The notes below the pieces were generated by a model. The model was not told the origin of the DNA, did no database searches, and saw nothing but the letters and a program-made list of their open reading frames with translations. A DNA stretch of 64,000 nt from Poecilobothrus nobilitatus (taxonomy: Eukaryota; Arthropoda; Insecta; Diptera; Dolichopodidae): positions 47,945,445 through 48,009,444 of the forward strand of contig OX352772.1 of assembly GCA_947095535.1 (NCBI GenBank), given 5' to 3'. Position 1 is the first letter of the stretch; each line of letters starts with the position of its first letter. Position numbers and translations under genes: made by a program. Positions 47,641 through 60,484 of this stretch are shown here, piece after piece.

Positions 47641-47689
47641 GTTTTAAGTAGAATGAATAGAGACCGTGAGTTGTTATTAACAATCAAGC

Positions 47690-47935
47690 GCTGAAAAACA
47701 ACTTATCTGGGTTATATAATGCGCAATGACAAATATTATAGGTATAATTCTACAGCTGATTTTGCAAGGTAAAATTAAAGGCATAAAGCAAATCTGGTGG
47801 CTGAGACGGAAATATCAGGCTATAAACGGGCGTCCAAACGGTGGTAGAACTAATGCACGCAGCACAGGATAGGGAGAGCTTCAAAAATGTAATCGCAAAT
47901 ATCAAGCTGTGGATACGCAGCTAAAGAAGTAGAAA
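47690..47935 (+). mobile_element. Relic of an RTE-like LINE reverse-transcriptase C-terminus
   Basis: Plus-strand translation gives TTYLGYIMRNDKYYRYN at about 47698-47748, then in another frame HAAQDRESFKNVIANIK at 47855-47905. These match the L-x-YLGHIMRNDKY and AAQDRExFKxVIANIR stretches near the end of RTE-type LINE ORFs. The piece between is out of frame. It is probably the same broad family as the minus-strand relics at 16.1 and 19.7 kb, but a distinct copy. Confidence 0.6.
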
Positions 47936-47939
47936 TGTA

Positions 47940-49255
47940 TAATACTTGTGAGATGGTTATTTTTTTTTTTACAAAACGGCTGAACAATTTAAAAATTAAG
48001 AATAGTTTCGTATAATCTACAGTTTTTTTTGTGTATATAGGATTAGCATTATTTTAAATTAGAATCATCTCGTACAAATAACTGGCTTAATATTATGCTT
48101 TTATTGGTAGTTTTTTTCTTCATAACTCCCATCTTACTCCCACTTATCTATTTGACTTTATTTGTTGCTATTTTGCTTTTAAGTTATTTGTAACTGTTGT
48201 TCTCCAAGTATTTTTGAACCTAACTGATTTTATTTTGCATGGGACCGAAGAATTCGGCTGTTTCTTACATATTCGATTTACTTGTATTTTCTTTTTCATT
48301 TACAGAATCGTTCTGGTTTTCGATCAAGAATTTATTGACAAAGAACATCAAGAACTTATTGACCTGAAATACTTGCAAGTTAGTTTTGATTTTGTTGTTG
48401 TTAACCCATATTTAAATTCTGTATAGAGTAAATATGACTGACTTGACATAGTCTTCGATGATTCTTCAATTCTCTGATAAATTGTGACGATCTCTAAAAT
48501 TTTGCAAAATTTTTCTCCAAATGCTGTATTGTTTTTTCTTTTCAATTACTGTTATAGATAATGAATATAATTTCGCTTGTAAAAAATAGTAATATTAAAA
48601 AAAGCTATAAGATTCATTATTCGAGAAAAACAAGATTACAATATTTTTCTTTTGCTATACATACATGATTATTAAAAACTATTGTATTTTTCCATTTCTA
48701 TTGTGACACATTAAGTTTTCTGTAATGAAAAAGTAATTTTTTTTTATTTAAATGATTACAAATGAAAACAATAACGTATAAAATACAAATATTTATCTTG
48801 TAAATAATAAATATAAAATTTAAGTCTTATTTTACTTATAAAAATAAATCATTATTTAATGTTTGTTCTTTTTTACTACGAAGGTGTATTATAATAGTGT
48901 ATTAATCATGCAGTTCTCAGACAATTTTTAAATAACCTTTGACGTCATTTTTCTTTGACTTACCTCCAGTAAAAACAAAAAAAATTAAAATAAAAAACCT
49001 AAACTTTTTATTTAATAATGATTTTATAATTTTTTCTTTTTACCTTGACTTACCTTGGCAATTTTAAATAATTACTAAGAGAAAAGCGGTTTTGTGTTTT
49101 TGTTTTCCTTATTATTCTTATGTTTATTTTACAACAGAATTGTTTTATTATTTTTCTAAATTGACATTTTGAAATTCTTAAGAAATTCTTTAGTTTAGTA
49201 CTTGATTACTCACACTTTATGAACTTGTATTGTCATATTTTGTTTTTATACATGC

Positions 49256-49291
<36 letters not shown>

Positions 49292-49542
49292 GTTAAAAAT
49301 ATGTTTTATTTTATTCTGACGTGGATTTTTTACGTTTAAATATTACTTTTCTTTTTTTTTCACATACCTGAAGTTCAAGTCTAAGAACTGTTGAATGATA
49401 TTTTTATTTTGAATAATTATTGTGAATGACTGAATTTACATTTACACAAAAAACCTGAAAAATAAGTAAAATGTTGGTCTTCAATTTGTTTTAAGTTAAC
49501 CTTTTTCCTCTTTGTTCAAACATGATGTGAATGTAAAAGATA
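47940..49542. other. AT-rich non-coding stretch with one exon-like segment and an (AT)n microsatellite
   Basis: Apart from the segment at 48306-48378 nothing coding is visible. An (AT)n run of about 30 bases lies at 49259-49286. Confidence 0.45.
48306..48378 (+). CDS. Possible short internal coding exon (73 bases)
   Basis: A T-rich tract ending TTTTTCATTTACAG precedes 48306, and GTTAGT follows 48378. Between them the open frame reads IVLVFDQEFIDKEHQELIDL then KYLQ. It uses less biased codons (CTG, TTC, GAC) than the AT-rich surroundings. It needs a phase-2 upstream exon, so it cannot follow exon 2 (phase 0) directly. It could belong to the large gene only with an intervening exon, or be part of another gene or an old repeat. 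I do not recognise the peptide. Confidence 0.2.
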
Positions 49543-49546
49543 TTAA

Positions 49547-49949
49547 CCCTTCAGTACTCGCCCAACATTTTTTTCATAAGTACTTGCGTTGCGTCATATT
49601 GACTCAAACTTAAAAATACATAAATGTGCGCTAATAATATAAGATATAATCCTATTATTTTTTTTTTTCGGATAATATAAGTTTTTATGCGATTAATAAA
49701 ACATTTATTTATTATATTTAATTAAAAGACAAAAAAGAATATTCAAATAAAAACACATTCATAAAATATTTTATACTTTTATATTTTGCATTTCTGATAC
49801 ATGTTTTTGCAGCATCTGTAAGCGTAGACCAAAATTAATTTAACCTTTACAATCTTGGAAAATGAAGAGCATTATGCTTAAGAAAAGAAAAGTTATTGGC
49901 TTCTAAAATAGATTTTGGTCGAAAGGTCTCGTACACGAGTACTCGAGGG
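49547..49949. mobile_element. piggyBac-type MITE flanked by TTAA
   Basis: The left boundary is TTAA then CCCTTCAGTACTCG (49543-49560). The right is CGAGTACTCGAGGG then TTAA (49936-49953). The 14-bp TIRs differ at two positions. TTAA target duplications with CCC...GGG termini are the hallmark of piggyBac-superfamily elements. About 403 bp, without a transposase frame. Confidence 0.75.
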
Positions 49950-49953
49950 TTAA

Positions 49954-52248
49954 TTTAAATCATTAATTGAAAATGGATACCTCTTAGACATTTCTTACCT
50001 GTTTTATGTACTCTGTCATGTGTGAAATTTTGTTTATAATTCTGCAAGAATGAATAAATTATATTTAAACACACGACTAAAGGATAGGTACCTTATAAGA
50101 TAAAAATGTTCTTTCTCATAAGTATTGAAAATAATTCCTGTAAACATGACATTTCAATCCTTTACTTTCTTTACATACTTTAACACATCAAATGATTTAC
50201 ACTATCTCTTATATAGTACCAGAGTACCTACTTTGCTTCTAAGAAGATCAATAACCAAACAGTAAATCTGTATGAAAGATAATAATATAATAATTGTTTT
50301 AAAATGGAGGCGTCGTTTAAAATTGAACACAAATATAAATAATATTCAATAGTTGAACATATTGAATCGAAAAAAAAAATCAGCTGACTGATCATCAGGC
50401 TTATTACACAATTTTAAATACATATATGGATTAACTTTATAGATTAAAATTTTATTTTTGGTTTTAAAACACCACAGTATTCATTATGGGTGATTTGAAA
50501 TAGACCCACCTACGAATAAGAAAAAAAGTCAGACCCGCGAATTTTATCATTTTCACCTTATTATTTTTTTTTTGAAAAATAAAGTAAAATATTTTTTCAA
50601 TATATTATAATTTCTAAATTTTTAATGAGTTGGCCATGAAATCTACCATTACAAAATTTTTTAACATTACAAAACCTAGCAGATACTTTTAGAACTTTTC
50701 TTTAAAGAATCTACCGTAATCTTACATTATTACAGAATATGTTCTAATAAAATCTACCTATAAAATTTGAATAAAATCTTCTATGTAAATTGCAACACCT
50801 TTTCTCCAGAAATTTTACAAAAAAAACGGAATTCTTCTGTAATAAATTTGGTTTTCGTAAAATTTCTGAAAAAGGCTATTCAATTTTTATTGTATACATT
50901 TTAAAAAAAATTTTTGGAAAGCGAGATAAAGTCCAACTGTCTTTATTTCGATGTCAAAATGCAAATAAAACAAAAATATGAAAATCCATTGCTTAGAATT
51001 TTATTTCATGGTTTAAAATAAAATAATAGCAATTTAAACTTAATTAGTCACTTTTGATTATTAGTGACAAACAGGTTTATTTATTATTATTTTTAAATAT
51101 ACTGTTAAATTCTTCTTCAATTAATAGTTGACAGACATGAAATTTCTTTTGCAAATTAAACCTGTAAATAAAATAAAACAAAAGAATATTAAGGACAAAC
51201 TAAAAATGAAATAAATTAAAACAAAATATTTATTAAATTTACATTAAAAGCTTCTTTCTATACAATAAAATCTATTTAAATTTAAAAATAATATTTACAG
51301 TATATGTATATACACGCATTATAGTCCCTAAAATAAAATATTTAAAAAACAAAATAAAATACAAACAAAAAGAACTCCCTATCGCCTGTGATTTTAACAC
51401 TAACAGACAGATGTTTTAATTATATCAAATAGAAGTTGAATATTGTCGGTGTATCTTTTATGTTTATAGTATGTTTAGTATATGTGCCTTTGGAATGTTT
51501 TGACGTGTTCCATTAACACGACATCTGTATTTTTGTTTTACTTGATACGGAAATATTCCCACTGTTAAATAAATGGATATTTTTACTCATCTAGTAAGTA
51601 TGTTGTATGTTTTTATCAACAGGTGGCCTTACAATATACTTTTTTTTTTATATCTAAACAATACAACAGGAAGGAATGAACAAACATAGAATATTTTTAG
51701 TGGTTTTTCGATGACTTTTTCAAATTTTTTATTTTTTTTTGAATTATTTTTTTTTTCTTTTAAATAGTTTTTATAACACATGTAATTTTAAGTTGGTTAA
51801 TAGTGAATGAAAGTTATATATAAATAATTCGTATACATATAAGGAAAGAAAATTAATTAAAATTATATGTTGTTGCAATTTAAACAATTTTTTTTTTATA
51901 AATATAATAGTTAGAGTATCTATAAATTTATTTCCTATATATATAATCTTTATCTAATATTAATTTAAATCATTATATATAACCAAACCAGGAATGTTAG
52001 AAAAAATGGATTTACAACTTTAAATTGTTAACCTGATTATTATGTTATAAATAATTGTCTGAAAAAATGATTTTTTCTTTTTCAATTATTTTTTTTTTAT
52101 AACATCTCCTTTTTTATTCAATAATTTATTTTACAGTTTTAAAATGAATGACTTTCACTTTAATTGAGAATTGAGATGTAATTTTGTGTTGAAAGAAACT
52201 GAATTATGACAATGCATGGCAGTAGCATAAAATAAGAAGAAAACGTGA
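49954..52248. other. AT-rich non-coding stretch
   Basis: No gene is seen. A small hairpin CGTGTTccatTAACACG lies at about 51503-51519. The frame at 50790-50981 has no recognisable domain. Confidence 0.5.
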
Positions 52249-53096
52249 TAGAGTTGACTGTGTCAACTCTACGATATCCGCACCAACATAATATATTATG
52301 CTTTTTTATATTAAATTTAATCATCTTTTAGAAAGTTTAAGATATTTCACTTAATTAAGTTTCGAGATATATATATATATATATATTTATATAGCTTTCG
52401 GAGTTGTATGACAGTTATTCAATCCCGTTTCGCCAAAATACCTAAATTTTACAAAATTTTTACTAAATTTTTTTTAATTGTCGCCATAAAACTGAATCAT
52501 CTTCTAAAAAAATTCAGATGATTAGCTTTATTAGGTACTAAGATATTAGATTATATATAAATTTAGTATAGTTGCTCAAACTTGTTGCGTATAAGACTAG
52601 ACAAATTTCATAAAAGTTTTTGGCGTAATATTCAACTTCTTTTGATTAAATTTTAAATATCCAGCTTATATATCAGTTATAGTCATATGAAAATAAAAGT
52701 TGTATGACAGACACCCGAATAAATCAAATTTAGCACCAGGTAAATACTATTTACAAAATTTATTAAGGTTTGAACAATATCAGATACGTAACTTAATTTT
52801 AGACATTGAGTTATTGTCATATAAAAAGGAAGAAGCTGCAGCTACTTAAAACCGCCGATAAAATTTGTATAATTTCAATAACAAACCTGACATTGAAAAC
52901 TGATTTATGTAAAAATGAAATGGTAAAAATTTCGGAATCTTAGCTCTCCTGCGGACGGACATAATAAAACAAAATCATATCAGAATTAGATGTTGAGCAT
53001 TTTTTCATATCAATCTCGGCTATACTAAAAAGGTGTCACAAACGTAATGGCAAATAATATTATACTCTTGAACTAAATATATTCGTACGGGTATAA
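52249..53096 (-). mobile_element. Helentron/DINE-like non-autonomous element, copy D
   Basis: Minus orientation. The 5' end is at TCGTACGGGTAT (53083-53094, complement of ATACCCGTACGA). The 3' end shows a decayed repeat ATATCCGCACC from about 52274 and, just outside it, a perfect 10-bp hairpin TAGAGTTGAC (52249-52258) with GTCAACTCTA (52262-52271) around a 3-base loop. The complement of the tccgtcc signature remains as GCGGACGGACA at about 52931. The 3' end aligns with copy B (AGAGTTGACA followed by a T/C-rich CGTTTTCTT flank). Much of the core is diverged or deleted. Confidence 0.65.
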
Positions 53097-56000
53097 TGAA
53101 GTATAGATGAAAAAATGAATTAATATTAAGTTTATATGAAACAGACGAGAAAACTGAAAACTTTTTAAAATGTACATTAAGCTAACATCCCCCATTAATA
53201 GCTGTAATGAGTCTGATTGGTTTCAATTTTATATATGTTTGAATTTCAGTCTATTTTTGACATACAGTAAATATAATTAAAAGTAAAATATTTAGAGATT
53301 TTAAAGGTTAAAAAGATACCATGACCGTTAAAACAAATTATTTGGTCCATAATCTGTCTGGCCGTACTATTTGGGTACCATGTAATAAAAGCTAGTAAAA
53401 GGAAACTAAATTATATTTCTAAAATTGTTCAGATTTTAAAAAAAGAAAAATATTTTTTTTTTACTAATTATTCAATCTGATTCAATCATAAATGACTTAT
53501 AAATTATCCTACTTTTAAATTTGGTGAAGTGAAAGTTAAAAGTTAATTAAATTTTAGATAATAACATTCTCAATTAAATCATCAATCCATAATTCATAGC
53601 CATTTAAAAGATAGAAATATGTGAAGTAGTGCAGTATGTAGTCAGTTACAATAGATGTGTAAAATAATTCAAAAATTTTAAAATTTTCTATTGATTATTG
53701 TATGTTAAACTGGACTATTTCAAAAATTTCGTTTTATAGTGATTTCAACTGAGTATAGATTTTATTTAAATGGATCTACACAGTTAATAATTTTGTTTTT
53801 ATTAATTTTATTCTTTAATTTATGTATTAATTTCAAAAAAGTTTTTTTTTTTTTTTTTAAAATAACGAGTTTTGATGAAAATGATTAAGTTCTTATAAAT
53901 TTTATACATAATATGATCATGATGATGATTAAAATGACTAAATAGGTTAATATTAGGTGATCGAATCACTAGGACTAGGATTAATTTTTGAATATTATAA
54001 TTAAAAAAATAGTTAATACAATATTATAAAAATAGAAACATTTGTTAATATTTGAGAAAAAAAAAAAAATTGAACTGAACATTTCAGAGTTAATATGAAT
54101 CACGAAAATACAAGTTTTAGTGAAAATTACATGGTTTATTTTGGCCATTTAGGTGACAAAAAAAAAACTACTCATGAAAAGTGTAACTTTTTTAATAAAA
54201 TTTTGAAAAAAAAGAAATTGTACGAAAAAATTCTTTAATTAGCACCTATTTTCTATGTTATTATATTTAATTTTATTTTAAGCACTTAGTAAATAGATAC
54301 ACAAACATTTTTTTAATGTTAATGTCCAAATTAGGTCAAAATTTATGTGGTAATGATTTATTAAAGAGTGTGAGTTTTGCTTAGAGCTGGAATCGTATAT
54401 TGTATCCACAAATTAGGAATTTTTGGTTTTACATTTCTAAAATTTCAATAATGAACAGTATAATTAATCAATATTAATGTTATTAATTTGGGGCCACTTC
54501 CCAATAAGTATGTATTGTCATATATGATTTAGAATGTGGTGTATTGAAAAAAATTCACAATACAAAAAGAGTCATTAAGTGTAAACATAAAAAAGTGTCA
54601 TTTGACATTCTTATGTTATGTAACGTATCTATAGTGATAAATGATAAATTCCATTTTAACGATTTTTTCAAAAATCATTTATATGATTTAAATGTCAAAG
54701 ACAAATTAGTGAAAATAACAAAATATAAATATTAAATTTTATTATTTAATTGATAAAAAATATTTAAAATCATTTTTACGAGCCAAAATATTGAAAATAA
54801 TTTAACTTTTGTAGTTATGGAGAAAAAATACATTTTGACAACGCGATCATAATAAAATACAAATGGCAGTACAAAAAAATTAATATATGATATTGATTTC
54901 TGTCAATATTCAAAACACTTTTGACTGATCAGCTGTTTAACGTAAGCAATACATTCCAAAAAAAAAAAGTCAGTCTGAATTGGTCTTTATTGTTGAACGT
55001 AATACAAAAAAATTGCCAATTTATACAGAAGTTTGAAAATTGATTTTTAAAGTTATTGATATTATTTTTTAAAAGAAAATGAAATACTCTCCAAAAAGAT
55101 ATAGTATTACGTGCGTTTGTGTTTTAGAAGAATCTGTTAACAAGAAAAACATTATGATCTCAGTTAAATTAAATTTACATAAAAATCGCTTAAAAAAGCT
55201 AAAGAGTTCGAATTATTCAGCTATAAAACTTATATTGATTCAAAATTTATACTTAGTGGGCTAAAGTAATACAAGTCCTCGATTTAAATTAATAATGTTA
55301 ATTTATAGCTACTATAAGGATACCTAACTGAGGATTACCTAACTGCCATTCAATTCCTTTTGTTTTTTTACGTGGGTAGGTGAAAATCGGGGGTAGGTGA
55401 AAGATGTTAAACAGGAGCGGTACAAGCACGATTCTCCTATCCCTTTTTGACTAAAAAATAGGTTAGGGAATTTTTAGTACTATTTTACTGTTACCGTACT
55501 TATGTCGGTAATTTTTTAATTATATGTTTTAATGTCATAAAATTTTAAATTTAGAAATAGTCAATAAAAAATAATTTTTAAATTTCACGGTATAAATTTT
55601 TTTGTTTTATTTTATTATAAAAATTAAATATTGTTTTAATATATCGCTATCTATATTTTTAACATATGTAATTTTCATACCGTGGTATCTTATCGCAGTT
55701 GTTTACAACCAATTTTAAAAAGAATAAAATGAGGTTAGGTCAATTCAAATAAAATACCAGACTAAATTTATTTAGGTCGGATTTCGCATTAAATTTTTGT
55801 TTGTGTATGTTGATTGTTCAATTTTTTTTTTAAATGCTTCCAAAACTTTAGAAAAAGTTTCTTTTGTATACAATTATTGTAGTTTGGTTAAGACGAAAAG
55901 TATTGAAGGGATCTAATAGGAGAGAAAAAGGAAGGTATGTGAAAGTTGGAATGTAAGTTATACGTACTTTTTGAAAAATTTTCGAAAAGAATGTTTGAAA

Positions 56001-59000
56001 AGAATTCTCGGAATAAATGTGTTTCCATAACTAGTTTTAATCCATCTAGGAATTTAAACTGTGTATCGAAATGTTGATTTTAGTTAATAATAGTACAAAT
56101 AGTACAAACGTTATTACCTAAAATACAAGATATCTGTAAAATAGAGATAATACTTTAATATTTCTATCTTTACTTTCTATCTTTATTTATAGAGAAAAGA
56201 TTGCTTGAAAGGAATAACCAATTATGTACGCAATTTTGGATTTTGTTGTTTTAACCTATAATGAAATTTCAAGGAAACCAAACTATATGTAGTTGTACTT
56301 CATCTTACGATGGGTGTATGTTTTATGAACAAATCCCGTGGAGAAAAATAAATTTCACATAGCAAGAAAGAAAATCCAAATATTTATTGTTATTAATTAA
56401 CCCAATCCGTTATTTTCGATAAGTTATGGTTAACTGCAGTTTTCGCTATATATAGGTGTTAGGTATAATTTCAAAATTTGAATAAAACATAAAACTAAAT
56501 TTAAAAATTTAATTTAATTTTTATAAATCAATGTTAATATATAATTGTAAAATCAGATGAGGTTTAATTAAATTTTCAATAAAAATTTGCAGTAAAATTT
56601 AATTTTGTTTTATATTATACGGTTAAATACGGAAACATGGCAAAAAAAATTAAAACAAATAATTAAAAACAAAAACACACCATAGAAAAAAACCTTCAGA
56701 ATAAAATAAAACAAAACAATAAAATTATTTTCATTGTTTAAAAAACCAAACGCAAAAGTATAACTATTGTACAGGTACTTAGCTATTTGTTACTGTTAAA
56801 GTTAAAAAAAAAACGATGAATATCATGATAGGTTTTTACCGTTTAAAACTGTAAAATACTCCATAATAACATATTGATAACAAAAGAAAATGTTCTTAAA
56901 ACCTGACAAAAACCGTAATACTTATGTATGTACCTTAAAGTTGTATTTTATAGTTCTTAATAAATCTTAGGATTCCCAACATAATGCTTATTAAACTATA
57001 AATATGTAGGTATAGTTCATTTTATGGTACAATTGGTTTTTGATTTGTGTTGTGATTGTTTTAAAATTGATACGAATTCAAATCCATTGCTGGTAATTCA
57101 TATGCCTATCAGTGTTTCCAAATTGCTACATTTGGCTTAAAACTGATCTTGTGAACACTTAGAAAATACAGTAATATTGAAGCTATATTTTTTAAAATAT
57201 TTGTTGGAATAGGTCCAGTTTATCAATAAAGAACATTAAATAATAAGAAGATAAGAAATAGAAGTAATAATATCATCATAGAAGTATGTACTTTATCAAT
57301 CCATTCATCTATTTCTGTAAAAGATAGCCTTCAAGATTCCATAAAAAGAAAAATTACATTTAGGAATCTAACAGTAACTATTTTATTTTTAACATACCTA
57401 TTATAGCTGTTTACTTCATATACAAACATTAGTTATTTAATGAAATATGTTTGTATGCGTAATGTAAATGTAATAAAATATTAAAAGTTTGTACTTATTT
57501 TTAATTGTATGATTATATTCATGAATCTTTATTAAATGTACATTTTAATGTTATATTAGACATACACATATATAGATACATATTACATACATTATACATA
57601 TTATACATATACACTATACAGTAAGAGCCTTAATGTAGTTTAAGCTATTATAGTTTCTATTCGTAGTCTATTAAATATATGCAGATCTATTAAAAAAATA
57701 AGTTAAAATAAAAAAAAAAAAAACAATTATCTTAGTAACCTTTATTGTACTTTTTTCTTACCTGTTACCGTTTTTTTTGTTTTCTTCATTTGTTATGCAT
57801 ATGCATAATATTACTTTATATCATATATGTATGTACGTATGCATAATAGAGGTGAATTTATACATATAATACAATAATTATGGATAAATTTTATAAATCT
57901 ATAACTGAACTTTTAATAGGTAAAAACTATTTTAGTCAGGTGAATTTTAATCCATATTTTGTCAGGTGAAGTAAAAAAAAAAATAAAAAATGGTTTTCTG
58001 TTTTTGTTGTGCTGCTTTTTTTTAGTTATATATAAATAATAATTATTAAATGTCAATCAGTGACGTTACATATTTATATAGGAAAGGTGTTTATTAATTT
58101 TTTTTTATGATTTATTTTATTCATTTAATTATTTAAATAATAATATGTTTTTAAGGTTTCTTTGTTTTCTTTGTTTTCCTATTTGCTATTTTATATAAAT
58201 ATACGGATTTTTGAAGGTTTTCCATTTTGATAAAGCGTGTAAAAATAGAAAATTTGTTGATTGTTATTGTCCTTAAACTTTGAGGTTTTTTAGTTTTTTT
58301 TTTTTTTTTTTTGAATTTTATTTTACAAAGCGTAGCGGTAGCGTAGGGGAACAATTAGTTAACTTTATAGTCAAAGTGTATAATTTATATATGTATATTA
58401 TATATATATATATTAAATGGGTTTTCGATGTTTAATGAATGAATCAAAACCACGATATACATATATCTACATAATATAATATTGAAGGTTTTAATTTTTC
58501 TAAAGAGAGCATTGTACAAGGAGTATGATCGAATAAAAAAAAACTAGTATAATATTGTTTTTGATAAGACTTAGCTGATTGGTAAAATAATTGTGTATAA
58601 AACCAAAACGCAACATTTTTTTTAATTAAATAAAGTCGATAATTTTTAAATAAACCCGTTAAATAAACCGAGGTTAGATTTAATAATTAAATATTATTTA
58701 CATTAAGTTAAAAAAAAAAATTGTGCAGCTCTGATATTCGTCATATTAGATCATATAGATATTCATTTTATTTATTGCTCATTCGTCTATTTCTAAATAT
58801 ATTTTAGAATTCTGTAAATAAATTCTTAAATTAAACATTTCTAGATTATTTTTAACTAATAATAGGCATCTAAAATTACTTTTAACTTTGATTTAATTTT
58901 TATTTATATGTTTATTTAATTAAAAAATTAACATTGAATTGGAATATTATTTATTTTTTAAAATTAACTTTTATAAATACCCATATTCTAAAATTACCCA

Positions 59001-59700
59001 TATTTTAAAATTAAAAATTAAAAATTTTCAAAAAAAAAAAAGGAAAACAAAACTTATATTTCTATAATATTTTAAAAGGCATTGAATTTAAAAAATCAAC
59101 AAAATTATGCATTTAAATCAAATAAGTATTATTTATTTTATATTGTTTGTATTAATATTACGATGTAGGTCACCATTTTGTTTTGTATCTGTTGTTTTCT
59201 TTTTATCTTAGCAAAAATATATAAATACATATATAGGGTGGGAATAATTAGGCTTACAGGGGTAATGTGTGTGAATTTATGTGTCATTCGTAAAAAAGCT
59301 TTAAAAATAAAAAAAAATTATACTGATTTCACAACTATTACAAATTATTTATATATATGTACATACATAATATATAAATATATATTCTTGTGTTATTTTT
59401 GATACTTTTATTGTATATTTTACATCCTGGTTTCATTTTGATTCAGTTTTTGTTGAATTTTTTTATTTTGAAGTTTATTTTCATAACCGACACAACTTTC
59501 CTTCTACAAGATATGCAATATGTATTAAAAAAAATTGTAGTAGTATTAATGTTAATAAAAAAATGATTTTCTAAATAGAGTTGAAATTTTTCTTTTTTTT
59601 ATTGAAATAATTTATAAAAAAAAAAAAAAATTTAAGAAAATATTGAAAATCATCAATTTATGTTAAGTTTAACTCAATTTAATTTTTAATTAAAATATTG
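53097..59700. other. AT-rich non-coding stretch
   Basis: No gene, SINE or transposon could be supported in these 6.6 kb. Simple-sequence stretches include catacatatata repeats near 57560-57610 and 58385-58415. The short frames at 54544-54735, 55079-55264, 58151-58354 and 59178-59402 lack splice context or recognisable protein motifs. Confidence 0.45.
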
Positions 59701-59712
59701 ATAAAAATTATT

Positions 59713-60480
59713 TATTTATTTATTTAAAAACATTCTCCTACCACATACAATGTGGTAGGAAAGAGAACTCTGCCTTTCCCTTTCAGGTGTGGCAGGAGTT
59801 TTATTTTACATTGTTTAAAAAGTTTTGTAAAATCTTGTTATTATATTGCATGTTATATCCTTTTTTAGACGTTTAACCTATTTATGTAATTGTTATTAGA
59901 CTTTCTTCTATTTAGACTATTTTTGTTTTTATAGTTTTTCCCATATCTGGAACTTTCTGCATATTTCTTTGATTTGACTTATCTGGCTGCTGTTTTCTGT
60001 CTTCAGTGATTCCAACGATGGCTTCGGATGGAAATTCGAACACACCACAAGCATGTGTCGTATTGAAAGTGGCTTTGCACAAAAGATGCATAAAATTTGT
60101 GGTTGTGAGGTGAAAAGATGTATGGATGTAGCTAAAGTTGTTTCTGTTATTATGATTGTTAGTCTTAAAAACAATCTTGTTTAAATCTGGATGAATTGCT
60201 TTGACTATTGCGTCATTATGGTTCCAGTCTATTTGTTTTTGTTCTGTGTTATGTGTGGTTATCTGCGCTTTAATTTGGCAAAAAAAGTTTAGAATATTGA
60301 ATTATTGATGGTGTTCTTATTGCTGCTCTTGCTAGCTTGTCTGCAAATTCCTTGTCTTCAATGCCAACGTGTCCGGGGATCCAGATTATCTTAATTGTGA
60401 TATTGGCTGTGTTAATTATTTTAATTATTTCCCGAGATACTGTCTCAGGGTTGTTTAAATTATATTCAATAAATTTTCAT
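59713..60480 (-). mobile_element. 5'-truncated I/jockey-like LINE with RNase H and Cys-motif remnants
   Basis: Minus-strand translation at about 60305-60450 reads IIWIPGHVGIEDKEFADKLA, the diagnostic C-terminal part of the RNase H domain in I-clade LINEs (W-x-PGHxGIxGNExAD, with Asp-Lys replacing Gly-Asn). After a frame change near 60270 comes QITTHNTEQKQIDWNHNDAI. After another near 60175 comes CIFCAKPLSIRHMLVVC (about 60036-60086), matching the C-x2-C-PLSI-x-H-x4-C motif at the end of these ORFs. The ORF ends at 59929. A 3' untranslated region follows, with the hairpin CCTACCACAT/ATGTGGTAGG (59740-59759), and an (AAAT)n tail at 59713-59725. It is dead and 5'-truncated. Confidence 0.75.
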
Positions 60481-60484
60481 TCTA

